A stretch of DNA of 64,000 nucleotides from Blasia pusilla (Eukaryota > Marchantiophyta > Marchantiopsida > Blasiales). The position numbers were made by a program, and so were the translations under genes. Position 1 is the stretch's first letter. The number at the start of each line of letters is the position of its first letter. Of this stretch, positions 34,640 to 45,639 are shown piece by piece. The DNA lies in NCBI GenBank assembly GCA_050084515.1, contig CM114273.1, positions 27,652,001-27,716,000 of the forward strand. The letters are read 5' to 3'. The notes under the pieces are model-generated. The model worked only from the letters and a program-made list of their open reading frames with translations, was not told where the DNA came from and ran no database searches.

Positions 34640-36156
34640 CGCACGCTCAACACTCGGGCTCGCCATGAGCCTCCCAACTGACTCACCTAACCTAGCGACA
34701 CTCTCTCGGGTCATACACGTGACCCCTACTCTGCAACCGCCGTATATCCACCAACATGCTACACATGAAAAGAATCTACACTCGTCACCATCACTGCACC
34801 CACCTAGCACCAGCTACTACCCAATACCCAGCACTCTCAATCACACATGACAAGTACAGGAAAAGGGACTCGAATGGGTAACCTAATCACGCCCTCCAAC
34901 CTGCTGCACCGTCAACATGCACTCCTCCACATGATATGACAATCTCCGTAACACAACACTCTCCTCGACCAACACGTCGATCCTCCCGTCAACAGATGCG
35001 GACCACCCGTCGGCATCAACATACAACCCATGTGTCGCACACTATCGATGTGCAATCAACAAAGTATTGGCACTCTCGTCATGAATCCCACAATGCTAGC
35101 TCGCAAATACATCAAGTCTCTCGAAGAACTCTCCAACTACGTAACATGAATCAACCATGATTCTCAGCTACCACAGTTACTCGATTCCTCCTACAGTCCA
35201 TGTCTAACTATATCCGTGGTGGTCTATCAACCATGTAGCTGCTCACCACATTCAGCTCTTACTACGTCTTTCCCACGCCACTCCCGCACTAAGCATTCTG
35301 GGCTCCCGGCTTCTTGGCCCCTACGCGCTCCTTCCACCTTTGCACGAGTCCCTATGGAGGGGCTCTCCCTCCCTGTACTCCCGCTGAAGGCCCGCGGCCC
35401 TATGAGGCCGGGCCTTATTCTCTCCCCCTTCGTCCGCACCCTCTTTCTTGCCTTTTAGGAGTCATGGCTCCCCCTTAGGTAGCCCGTACTTGGTAGGTAC
35501 CACGGTACCTGCCCTAGACCTTCGGAGCCTTAATGGCTCTTCCTTCCTCATGCTTCCTTCCGTCTCCTGCTTTAGCTCCTCCCTAGGCACGCGGCCCTAT
35601 GAAGGGCCTCCCTGCCTTCTACCTCTTAACTACACCTGCGCGGCTCCCTATGGAGCCGCGATCTGGTATGGGCACGCGGCCCTATGCGGCCCGTCCCTCT
35701 CTCTTCCCTTCCTTCCGTCTAGCCTCCTCGCACAACACTTCTTGACGCGCGTCTCCTGGCTCCCGTCCCTTGCGACTCCGGTGACACGACTCTCGCGGCC
35801 CCGATGCCTCTCCTCGGGCCGTGTACGTACGTATCAACTAGGCGGCTACGACCTAATCACCTTACTTAATAGCCCCTCGGGCGGCTGCAAGCCCTAAAAA
35901 CTAATTTCTCTCTATTTCTCAACCCTCTTGCCGATTCTTGATGATGCTTACTTCCCGTTACATCCTACGGCCCTCCTTCGACAATCTGCTCCAGAAAAAT
36001 CTGAGAAAAACGGACAACGCTTCCGCCCACGGCCTTCGAGAAAAATGACAAACACCCGCAACCCACACGTCTCCAGGGGCTCCCGACCAAGGCAACTCGC
36101 TTGCCTACCTGCAAACAACGAATTCCCACCAGCCCCCTGACATCTTTCTCATGTAA
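34640..36156 (-). other. B1 leader region, GC-rich, no coding sequence recognised
   Basis: Between the 5' LTR and gag lie about 1.5 kb. A cysteine- and proline-rich spurious frame at 35.2-35.9 kb reflects GC-rich low-complexity sequence with short inverted motifs such as GCGGCCCTATG. I do not see the expected tRNA primer-binding site (complement of TGGTATCAGAGC) beside the LTR, so the LTR-leader junction is probably altered. Confidence 0.45.
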
Positions 36157-36633
36157 AAAATAAAGAGTAGTAAAAACGTCACACCCGGCCTAAAACTCCA
36201 CTCCTCAATCTACATCGGCATATCGAGCCTTGTCCACCCTGTGCTATCAAGGAATCCGGACGCTAGCACCCTAGTCCTAGCTCACACACATACAAGGGAG
36301 GTGCTCCAACGGCCCAACATGAGAAAGATGGCTTAGGAAAGCCATCTTCCTCTCTTATATAGGGTTGGAAAGAGCCAAAAGGCTCTTCCCCTAAAAATAG
36401 CCCTTCCCTTGGTAACCTGCGTGCACAGGTTATCAAGGGCGGTGACCTGGTCAACAAGTCACCCGGCTGTAAAAGACCTCAACATGAAAATTGTCAGAAA
36501 CAACGTTCCCGACATAATGGACCTATCCTCAACCTCATCCAACACTGTGGGACAAAGTTACACTCAAGATAGTCCGCTGGCTCCTACGCCCTATCCACGA
36601 TAGATCTCGGCCTATCGGTTACTCTGATGTGAC
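36157..36633 (-). repeat. 5' LTR of B1 (holds the unoccupied transposon site)
   Basis: Matches the two halves of the 3' LTR. Its outer edge reads GATGTGACA, which is TGTCACATC in element orientation. It contains GGTGCTCCAACGGCCC intact at about 36,300. It lacks the 150-bp outer block present in the 3' LTR, so its inner edge is truncated or diverged. Confidence 0.7.
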
Positions 36634-38764
36634 AACATGCTTATATCCATCCATCAAGGTCATTAAGGTTCGACAGCTGTTTGGCATCACGACAAATGGT
36701 GGCTCAGAAATGATTCTCTTGGCCATAAAGCAATAAATACAATGAGAATGATGCCTAGGATGCATGCTTGCTAAATCTTTATCCATCGCCAACCACAAAA
36801 ACTATAGATCACAATCTCCTATGTGATCTCTCTGCAACCCATACTCGCGTAACCCTCTTTCCATTGTTTGCATAACTCTCTTTGCTAGTCTATCCACCTC
36901 AAGATAATCTTGCAAAGTAGTGCAGTGGTCAATCAACATGTGATCACACAAGGCTTAAAATTCCCTGCAAAACTACGTACCATGGTTTGTCAACACCTCA
37001 ACTGGTGTGCTATAATCATCTAGGAAGGAATACACTACTCCCTTACTGGCTTTTTCAAGCAATACAACCAACTCTATTCACTTTGAGAAATGCTCAACCA
37101 TCACCAGCATATAACGATTATGGGCCTATGGCGCTCCATGAAAGGTAAAGGTCTTGCAAAATCCAAACTCCATCCACAACCTTAACCCATGATCAAAAAT
37201 TAATGCAACGGTGCTGTTGTAGCATTGAACGATGCCCAGACCCGATTACACACCATGCATATAACAAAAAAAATTTGAACGTCATCTTGCATGCCTTGCC
37301 ATCAATACTATATCTAGAGCAAGTTATACATCCGATTTACTCCTCATGGGCGTGTTGCATCCGACGTGCTCTTTGCGAAGGATGAGGCACTACGTGTATT
37401 CTACCATCCTCCCAAACTCACAACACATGCATCTCCTCTTAGCAAAATCATCTGGCTCGCTATAGGATCCAATCCTGCTCTCTAGCAACTCATTGTGCTT
37501 TCAATTTTTTAGTATGCAAGTCCTCTAATACTAATCCATCCTCATGGATATCTCAGCCACTTCTTACCTCCTCATTAGCCTTTAGATCTAAGGGCTCTCC
37601 ATTAGACCTTGCTATCGAAGTCTCGACACTCTAGCTTTCCATAGCCAACAAGCCTAAATAGACTAACGCATGCTATCTCGACACCATCTTCTTTTCACTC
37701 TCTCTATGTCAACGAGCTTTAATTGCATCTCTTTGACTCAAACATGGGTTATGGCTCAAACCATCTCCATCCTGGTTGAGAGTCCAAGGTTGATGTACCA
37801 CATGAAAGTCATACTCCTACAAGAATAGAGCCCACCTCGTAAGCTTCCTTGTCAACTTGTCAAACTTTATCAACCACCTAAGTGGTTGATGATCAGTAAT
37901 GATGGTAAAGGGGTTTTTGAATAAGTAACACTTGAAATGCGCGATAGCCTACTCTAGAGCCAAGCACTCACTCTCATACAGGCTATACTTTGCCTCTACA
38001 ATGTTGTTTGAGCAACTAGCATAACCTACCATAAACTCTCTATCCTCATTATCATGCTAGATGAGCACTACTCCAAGAGTCCAAGCCCCAACATACTCCA
38101 ATATGTATTCAATTGGAAAGGACATCCCCTGATAGGTCTCCTGAATATGGGCATCGATGTCTACCTATCCTTGAGTACCTAAAATGCTCTCTCTTGCTCA
38201 TCCTCCTAGTACTACTCGTGATCCACCTTGGTGAATAAGATTAGTAGCTTTGCATCGAGCTAAAACCCTTCACGTACCGTCAAGAAAAGTTCTCCAATTG
38301 CTCATGCTCCTCAACTATGGTGCTAAAGACTACAATGTCATCAATGCAACATCTTACAAAATCCAGACCTACCAAGATCTTTTCCATCACCCTCTAGAAC
38401 TTTTCTAGGGCGTTCTTTAATCCAATTGGTAAGAACCGCCATTGGTACAAACAATCCTTCTTGTGAGGATTGATGCCTCAAAATCTTGTTTTTTGCCTGC
38501 CCTCCAATCTGATTGGTAGTTCATGGTATCCGACTCAAAGATCAAATGAACTGAAGACCTTCGCAAGCCCTAAAGCATCAAAGAACTCCTCATGAGTGGG
38601 CATGGCATACCTATCAGACTTTGTATGCGGATTGATTGGTCGGTAGTCTCCACACATCCGCCTATCCATCCAGTTGGCAGGCACGTGCTTCTTGGCGTGC
38701 ATGATAGTGGTGGACGCATTCTCTCCATACAACATCTCCACTAGTCATGCTCCAACCAAGTCTT
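36634..38764 (-). pseudogene. C3 RT, RNase H and integrase remnants
   Basis: The minus strand shows CGDYRPINPHTKSDRYAMP (RT, 38,650 area) and, in broken frames, the RNase H and integrase blocks that parallel B1 at 30.6-28.3 kb and C2 at 58.9-59.4 kb. Many stops and small indels are present. It resumes at AACATGC directly next to B1. Confidence 0.75.
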
Positions 38765-39985
38765 GGCCCCTACTCAACGTCCGGGGAGAACCGGGGCTTC
38801 TTATAGAGCTAGCCGGCTGAAAAATGAATTTATCGCTGCGTGGGGGAAAATTTGGCCGCATTTCCGAGTCTCGTATATTGTCTTGCGGAAAATGGTTGGC
38901 CGAAAATTATGTGCCAAAAATTTTCTGCTTTCGAGGAGGATATCGCCGGAAATTGTCCACTCTCGAGAAGTTGTGCAGAAATATGGATGGTTTGTATTTT
39001 CAGGGAGCCGGATTACCACCAGGCTACTATTCGAGCGTCGAAAAACCAAAAATAGTAGCACGTTTAGCCAGGCAAGGTGGCAACATCCGTGGTACCTATT
39101 TAGCTCCTTGGATTATTCTCGCGAGCTCTAGGCTGTCCGATTTAGGGCGAGCCGCCTCCAAGGTCTACAACTCCACGACTAAGGTTCCCAACGGCTCCAA
39201 GGCATCACGTCCCAACTCCAAAGGGGGTAGTGGGTTGGACAAAGATCGGGGCTCCCATTTGCTCCCACCACCTTTCATTTGCTCAATTTTCTCTTGCTCT
39301 TGTTTTTGTCTCCTAAGTCTTGGCTCTCCTCTTCTCTATCTCGTCTTTTCGATCTCAACTCATCTATTGAGTGAGTTGAGTCTCTTCTTGTTAAAGCCTA
39401 GATTCTGGAAGACTGCTCTTGCTATGAAGCGAGCTCCACTCTTGACTTTTGTTGTGAGGCATTGCGGTTGTAACTTTGTCTCAACTCTCGCTGTGCGCAT
39501 CAGCGGATGTGTCTCAAGTCTCAACGCTCGCTTTGCAATTGTGACAATGTGAATGTGGACTCTTTCTTTGTGGCTATGAGCTTGTAACTCTTGCCTCTCG
39601 CTATGTGGATGTTACTGAGTGACTCTTGCCTCTCATCTAGACTCTCGCCGCATGGTTACGAATGGTCTCTTGTCTTTGCATGCTTTCAGCAGTGTCGAGT
39701 GAATCGACGCTTCCTATCATTTGACGTTGTTAGAAAGTTAAATCCCTTGTTGTTGGAGTCTAGCCCGCTGCAATGTTGTTGCGCATTCTCGCTGCTATGT
39801 TGCATTCTTAAGCCGGATTTCCCTACATCTTGCCATAGCAAGAACACATTGTAGTAGTCGTGAGCTTCGTTTCTCTCTCAAACATTACGCAAAGTCTTTC
39901 AGATCTTTCGGCTCTGCAATATGCCCAAGACCCAAAGTGTCAACCTGCAATCTACTAATTCTACTCGAGACCCAACTCTGCTTAT
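38765..39985. other. Unidentified 1.2-kb segment between gypsy C3 and Helitron 2
   Basis: The composition changes sharply at about 38,765. A plus-strand frame of 242 codons (38,824-39,552) exists but shows no domain, and the second half is TCTC- and CTTG-rich. It could be part of an LTR or leader of another retroelement; I see no TG...CA edge. Confidence 0.35.
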
Positions 39986-40129
39986 AGAACATCTTTGCAT
40001 ATTGGTCTACCCTTAGGATACTGCATTTACCCATTAGCATGGAGCATTTTTCTATATGATAACACTAGCATTATGAAGTTTCACATAGATATCAAATGTA
40101 ATCTGGAGCTATGCGATATCATCATGAAC

Positions 40130-40339
40130 TCAAATAGCAAAGGCAAAATGCAATGTGGTAGCTGTGGGATGGAGACGGAGAGCGGAAATCCTTGTGGTTG
40201 TAGTGAGAAGAGTGGACATTCTAACAAATTGCCAATACTGATGCATAATGGTGATAAAATAACTCTTGCCACTATTAGGCGCGCCCTTAAGGTGAACCAG
40301 GCCAGTTTGCATGTGTATGAGTCTATTATATAAGTCCAT
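40130..40339 (-). pseudogene. Helitron 2 helicase fragment (motifs I and Ia)
   Basis: Reads TGLVHLKGAPNSGKSYFI, a Walker A loop (GxxxxGKS), then ALRLHPTATTLHFAFAI, matching SF1 motif Ia of PIF1-like helicases. Stops follow at once, and motif II onward is missing. Upstream toward the copia LTR, LNLIHHYDM-like residues appear in another frame. Confidence 0.7.
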
Positions 40340-40566
40340 TTGATCAAGATTTAGTACAGCGATGTCGGGTGGATTGATATGGTGATTTTCATATCATAGT
40401 GGTGAATGAGGTTGAGGCTATGTGTTATTCAAAAGTGCTTGTAGATCATCAGAAAGGTAAGGTTGAAGAATATAGGTAGTCTTAGCTTTTATCTCAGCAG
40501 TATGGACTTGACTCTAGAGGCTTTTAGTAGCATGTTTTGTAATTAGAGCGTCTATGTCCTCTATGG

Positions 40567-40826
40567 TATTGAAGATTGAGTTACAGTCAAGCTCATGAGA
40601 CACCTCAACTGCTATATTTTGTACTCACACGAAGTAGGGAAGCTAAATCTTGGTTAGTCAGTTCAGCGCAATTATCTTAACTAGGGTTAGTTAATCATAA
40701 TTAGTCTAACTCGAGACTATGGTTAAGGTTAGGATTAGGGTTAGGATTGCTTGTTCATACCCTATATAATTAAGAATGGGACCAGCCTCCACTCATTCTC
40801 TCATTGCAAATTTTGTTCTCCATGGT
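40567..40826 (+). repeat. copia 5' LTR
   Basis: About 260 bp starting TATTGAAGATTGAGTTAC (a mutated TGTTG start). It contains a TATATAA box at about 40,763 and a telomere-like stretch GGTTAGGATTAGGGTTAGGA. The right edge near CCATGG is approximate. Confidence 0.8.
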
Positions 40827-41245
40827 GTTGGTGTATGTGTGTGTGGATGCACATTTCAGGTGGAGCTTTGACGATGATAAAACTTTGAACGCGTTTTTGA
40901 AGGCTTTCCCGGTCGATTTAGGCATCTGGGTCCGTAGCGGTGAGAATGATGCCAAAGTTAGGGCCTAGCCTTCTTGTAAAGCTCGTCAAGAGCTTTCCAA
41001 CGCATCCAAAATCGCTTGATTTTGACATTCTGAGCTCATGCAGTAGCAATTTCAGTGTAGGAAAGTGCAATTAGTGAAGAAAAGTAGTGCAGTTTGCTCT
41101 CAACGGGCCAATTTCGACTAGTTCTTTCATATAGTTGATCAATTTTGGAAAATTTCAGGTCAATTTCTGTGTAAGAGTGGTCTATGCTTCAATTGGAGCA
41201 ATAGAGAGCCTGAAATTACATTTTTGTGAGTAAAAATTGTTCGTC

Positions 41246-44200
41246 ATGGAATATTCTTCAACAACAATCATAGGAGAGAAGCTAGATAAGTAGAATTACA
41301 ATGTCTGGAAGTTTCGCATGAAAAAATTTCTCATGGGTCAAGAACTATGGGAGCTTGTCACAGATGATGAGGCCAAACTAGAAGGTGACTCAACAGACTT
41401 GAATGTTCGCGCTTGGAACAAACGCGCAAGGCAAGTAATCCACTACATTTCAATAACGATTAGTTCGCCAATGATAGGTCACATACAAGATGTTGATACT
41501 CTAAAGGAGGCCCGGGATGCATTGGAAAAGCTGATCTAAAGATCTATTAAGGCCAAAAAGCTTCAATTGAGACAACAATTGAACAAAGTGAGGAAAGGAT
41601 CGTAGAGCATCAATGATTATATTTTGAGTATCAAACATATTGTTCATCAGTTGAATAGCATTGGAGTGACAGTAGAAGATGATGATCTGATTTTGTTCAC
41701 TCTTCAAGACCTTCCAAAAGATTACAAGTCCTTTGAGACCTATATCTCTGTGAGAGAGAAGTATCCAACCTTTCAAGAGTTAGTCCCTCTGTTAATCAGT
41801 GAAGAGATGCGCCTAGTAGGCAACGGTAGCTCGTCTAGTCTACAAGAGAGTGTGCTATTTGCAAGTTATGGATCAAAAAGGGTAGGGATTGTGGCAGAAT
41901 CTTTCGTGGTTGTGATGGATATCAAGCATATGGAGGAAGAGGCACTCAATATAACGTCATTCAATCAACTACGACTTGTACCAAACACAATCATAAGGTG
42001 GTGATGGTGGAAACCGTTGGGATCAAGGTCAACAACAGATCTTGCAATTACTGTGGGATAAAGGATCACTATGCAAAGTTTTGTTTCAAGAAGAAGGCAA
42101 ATATGAGAAAAGGAGCCTTATAACAACAAAACTATGTGGAGCAACAACACCAACAAAGCAGTACCAAGAACAACAACATTCATAAACGGAGCATCTCTTG
42201 GTCATGACTCATCATATGGGAGCAATGGTCAAGAAAGACTCGACAGCAGATTGATACATTGACTTTGGTGTATCAAATCGCATGACCTCACAAGCTAAAT
42301 AGTTCAATGGTTTGGAGTCGGTGAAAGATCCTGCAATTATGCTCACAGGAGATGACACTCAACATCATATCACATACCGATAAAGTTCCAATAGCATCAG
42401 ATGGTCTTTGTGTTCTTGGAAATGTTCTCTATGTTCGTACCATTGCAAGAAATCTGATCTCTGTGGGACAGATAGTTGAATAGGTTTATCAAGTGAGATT
42501 TAACGCAGATGGTTGTTTCATTGAAACAATGGATGATTAGACTACGATAGCCAAAGGAACTAGATCTGGCAGAATGTTCAAATTAGATGTTTCTATGCCA
42601 AAGATTCAAACATCAATGTATGGTCAAACCGGCCAACAAGTCACAGATCTAAATGTGTGGCATAAAATAATTAGACATATGAATCTTCAAAGATTATAGA
42701 GTCTTTCATCATCTAATATAATAATAGGACTCCCTAAATTAGCAAGTCTTGCTACGGTAGAGGTATGTCCTCCTTGCCAATTTGGAAAACAAGCTAGATT
42801 TCCTTTTCCAAAGCAAGGTAGAAGAGCATCCAGGATATTGGAGTTGATCCACAATGATATGTGGATAGCATCACAACATAGCCTTAGTGGTTGCTAGTAT
42901 TTTGTTTCTTTTATTGATGACTTCTCTAAGTATATATGGGTATACTTTCTGAAAGCCAAGTTAGAGGTATTCTCACTGTTCCAAATATTCAAAGTTCTAG
43001 TAGAGAAGTAAATTGGATAACATATTTTGAAATTGCGTTTTGATGGAGGAGGAGAGTATCTTTCAACAAAGTTTGATGACTATTGATGTCAGAATGGCAT
43101 CCAATGTCAAGTGACTTGCCGTTACACTCCACAACAAAATGGAGTGGCTGAGAGGAAGAATCGACATATTTCTGAAGCGGCACGAGCTATCCTGAATGAG
43201 AAGAACATGTCTAAGGTGTATGGGGCAGATGCCGTAGCCGTAACAGCAGAGTTCATGATAAAACTCCATTCAAAGTCTTCATAGGAAGTAAACCTGATTT
43301 TTCCTTCTTGAAAGTATTTGGCTGTATTTGTTATGCTCATGTTCCTTTTGAGAGACATCAAAAAGTAGACCCCAAGTCTAAAAGATGTATCTTCATTGGC
43401 TATGCTGATAGAACTACGTGGTATAAGTGCTACATTCCATCCTCTAGGCAGCTTATTATTAGTCAGGATGTTGTCTTTGATAAGCTAAAGTCATGGTATG
43501 CTCCATCTGAACCTATTCCACCTCTAAACTCGTCTGTTGAGGGGGAGAATATGACTGTAAACCAATAGACATTATCTTCAACCTCCCCAAGTACTAGTGT
43601 AGGATTAGGAGAGGTCCTAGATTCATCAGTAAAATTTGTGAGTCCATAGATGAGAAGAGTATGTATTCAGTGTGTTGACACTAGTCAGAGCTTGAGTCAG
43701 GTGTTAGAGGCATCTGCCTCTCAACAATAACTTCGTAGATCAAGTAGAGTTACACATCCAGTTCATAGATTCATAAATGAAGGTTTCCTTGCGACACATG
43801 ATGCATATGTGATGACTATCCTTCAAGAACAGGAGCTGAGTTGTTTTGAAGAAGCTGCAAGCAAAGTCGAATGGATTGAAGCTATGGAGGAAGAGCTTGG
43901 TGCATTAAGACATCAACAGACATGGGAGCTGGTTGATATACCTTCTAGTAAGGAAGCTATTGGTTGTAAATGGGTTTACAAAATCAAGCGCAATCAACAT
44001 GGTATAATTAATAGATACAAAGCGAGATTGATGGCTAAGGGCTATGGATAACAATATGGCATCGATTATGAGGAAAAATTTAGCCCTGTTGCAAAGATGG
44101 CGATTACGAGAACATTAGTTGCAGTTGTAGTAAGTAAGAAGTGGAGATTACATCACATGGACATCAAGAATGCTTTCTTGAATGGAGATCTATACGAGGA

Positions 44201-45337
44201 GGTATATATGACTCAACCATCTGGATACGAGCATCCCAAGTTTCCATTTCGTGTATGCAGGTTGAAGAAAGCTCTATACGGGCTCAAACAAGCTCCAAGA
44301 GCTTGGTATGGCAAGATTACATACGTCCTACAAGAGTTGGGTTTTAGGGTGTGTGGTCTGACTCCTTGTTATATGTCTTGAGAGGACAAGATCATACGGT
44401 TCTCATTGTGTTGTATGTTGACGATCTCCTGATTAGTGGGAATGAAGAAATGATACAACAAGTCAAGCTTAAGTTACAAGCAGAATTTGATATGAAGGAC
44501 TTGAAAGAACTCAAGTACTTCCTTGGTATTGAGTTTATCAAGGTTGGAGAGAACATGTGGTTACTACAACAACAATATGCTCTTCATATGCTTTCAAAAT
44601 ATGGTATGACGGCTTGTAAGCCAATCTCTACACTGTTGGACCAGAGTGTGAAGCTAAGAGTGGATGAAGAAGAGCTGCTTGTAGATTCTAATATGTACAA
44701 GCCCATGGTTGGAAGTTTGATCTCTCTAACTATAACATGACCAGATTTGAGCTATGTTGTTGGCCTAGTGAGCCAGTTTATGCAAGCACCTCGAAAACCT
44801 CGACTTGATGTTGTAAGGAGGATTATGCGGTATGTGAAATTCTCTATTCAATTCAGGCTTCAATTTGAACCATCTCCGAGTTTTCAATTACAGGGATTTA
44901 CAGATGCTGATTGGGCAGGAAGCGTGTCTGATCGACATTCCACATGTGGTTATTCATTTACCTTGGGAAGCACAATTATAAGTTGGGCTTCAAAGAAGTA
45001 ACCTACAGTTGCTTTATCTTCAACAGAGACTGAGTCTAGAGGAGCAACTAATGCAGCATGAGAGGCGGTGTGGCTTCATCGATTACTTGTTGAGATTGGT
45101 GTTAGTAACTTAGGACCTAGTGTAATATATGCAAACAATATTAGTAGCATCAAACTTGCTAATAACCTTGTGTTTCATGCTTGTACAAAGCATGTTGAGG
45201 TACACTATCATTTTATCAGAGAGAAAGTGCTTGCACAAGAAATTGATCTTGTGTATATAGGAACAAATCAGCAAACTACTAACATCTTTACAAAGGCATT
45301 GTCTAGAGATAAGTTTGAGATGTTTAGAAATATTTAG
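41246..45337 (+). pseudogene. copia gag-pol polyprotein
   Basis: Gag starts at ATG 41,246 (MEYSSTTIIGEKL, TAG soon after) with the copia gag block up to 42,000. The zinc knuckle is CNYCGIKDHYAKFC (about 42,036). The protease motif reads WYIDFGVSN-like (active-site DSGAS altered). Integrase shows HNDMW, RFDGGGEY and TPQQNGVAERKNRH (about 42,850-43,170), preserving D, D and E. RT reads WKWVYKIKR-like blocks, HHMDIKNAFLNG and LYVDDLLISG (about 44,415), so YVDD is intact. RNase H shows FTDADWAGSVSDR (about 44,900) and ends at 45,335. Frameshift near 44,350; stops at many sites. Confidence 0.88.
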
Positions 45338-45372
45338 GCGTTAGAGATATCAATATGAGCTTGAGGGGGGGG

Positions 45373-45629
45373 TATTGAAGATTGAGTTACATTCAAGCTC
45401 ATGAGACATCTGAATTGCTATATTTGGTACTCACACAAAGTAAGGAAGCTTAATCTTGGTTAGTCAATTAAGTACGAATATCTTAACTAGGATTAGTTAA
45501 TCACAGTTAGTCTAACTCGAGACTATGGTTAAGGTTAGGGTTAGTAAGGATTGCTTGTACATACCCTATATAATTGAGAAGGGGACCAGCCTCCATTCAT
45601 TCTCTCATTGCAAATTTTGTTCTCCATGG
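45373..45629 (+). repeat. copia 3' LTR
   Basis: About 257 bp, similar along its length to the 5' LTR, with scattered substitutions and small indels. The divergence shows the insertion is not recent. Confidence 0.8.
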
Positions 45630-45639
45630 TGGTGTGTGT

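Larger units (their letters stand above)
14628..36633 (-). mobile_element. Gypsy element B1 with DNA methyltransferase domain (contains a 12.4-kb nested transposon)
   Basis: Ty3/gypsy order on the minus strand: 5' LTR (about 36,633-36,157), GC-rich leader, gag (about 34.4-33.3 kb), protease (32.7-32.0 kb), cytosine methyltransferase (31.7-31.0 kb), RT, RNase H and integrase (30.9-28.1 kb), then the 3' LTR split by another transposon. The host sequence flanking B1 carries AACAT on both sides (14,623-14,627 and 36,634-36,638, one base shared with the LTR edge), a 4-5-bp target duplication in the C3 integrase gene. Without the nested insertion B1 would be about 9.6 kb. All genes carry stops or frameshifts. 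Confidence 0.85.
40567..45629 (+). mobile_element. Ty1/copia retrotransposon inserted in Helitron 2
   Basis: A 5.06-kb element with two similar LTRs, gag, protease, integrase, RT and RNase H in copia order. The polypurine tract TTGAGGGGGGGG lies directly before the 3' LTR (45,361-45,372). It separates the Rep and helicase parts of Helitron 2. All domains are readable but interrupted by about a dozen stops. I could not establish a clean 5-bp target duplication (TATGG/CATGG is a candidate with one mismatch). Confidence 0.88.

Noticed and set aside
34936-35897. Ser/Pro-rich frames in the B1 leader
   Set aside because: GC-rich low-complexity leader sequence; overlapping frames on both strands and no motif.
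38824-39552. 242-codon plus-strand frame
   Set aside because: It has no recognisable domain, low-complexity Ser/Leu-rich content and no supporting context; left as unidentified sequence.
40723-40752. Interstitial telomere array
   Set aside because: Only a few imperfect units, and the same sequence recurs in the other copia LTR, so it belongs to the LTR.
40562-45629. Target duplication of the copia element (TATGG/CATGG)
   Set aside because: One mismatch in five, and CCATGG also occurs at the edge of the 5' LTR, so the match may be part of the LTR.
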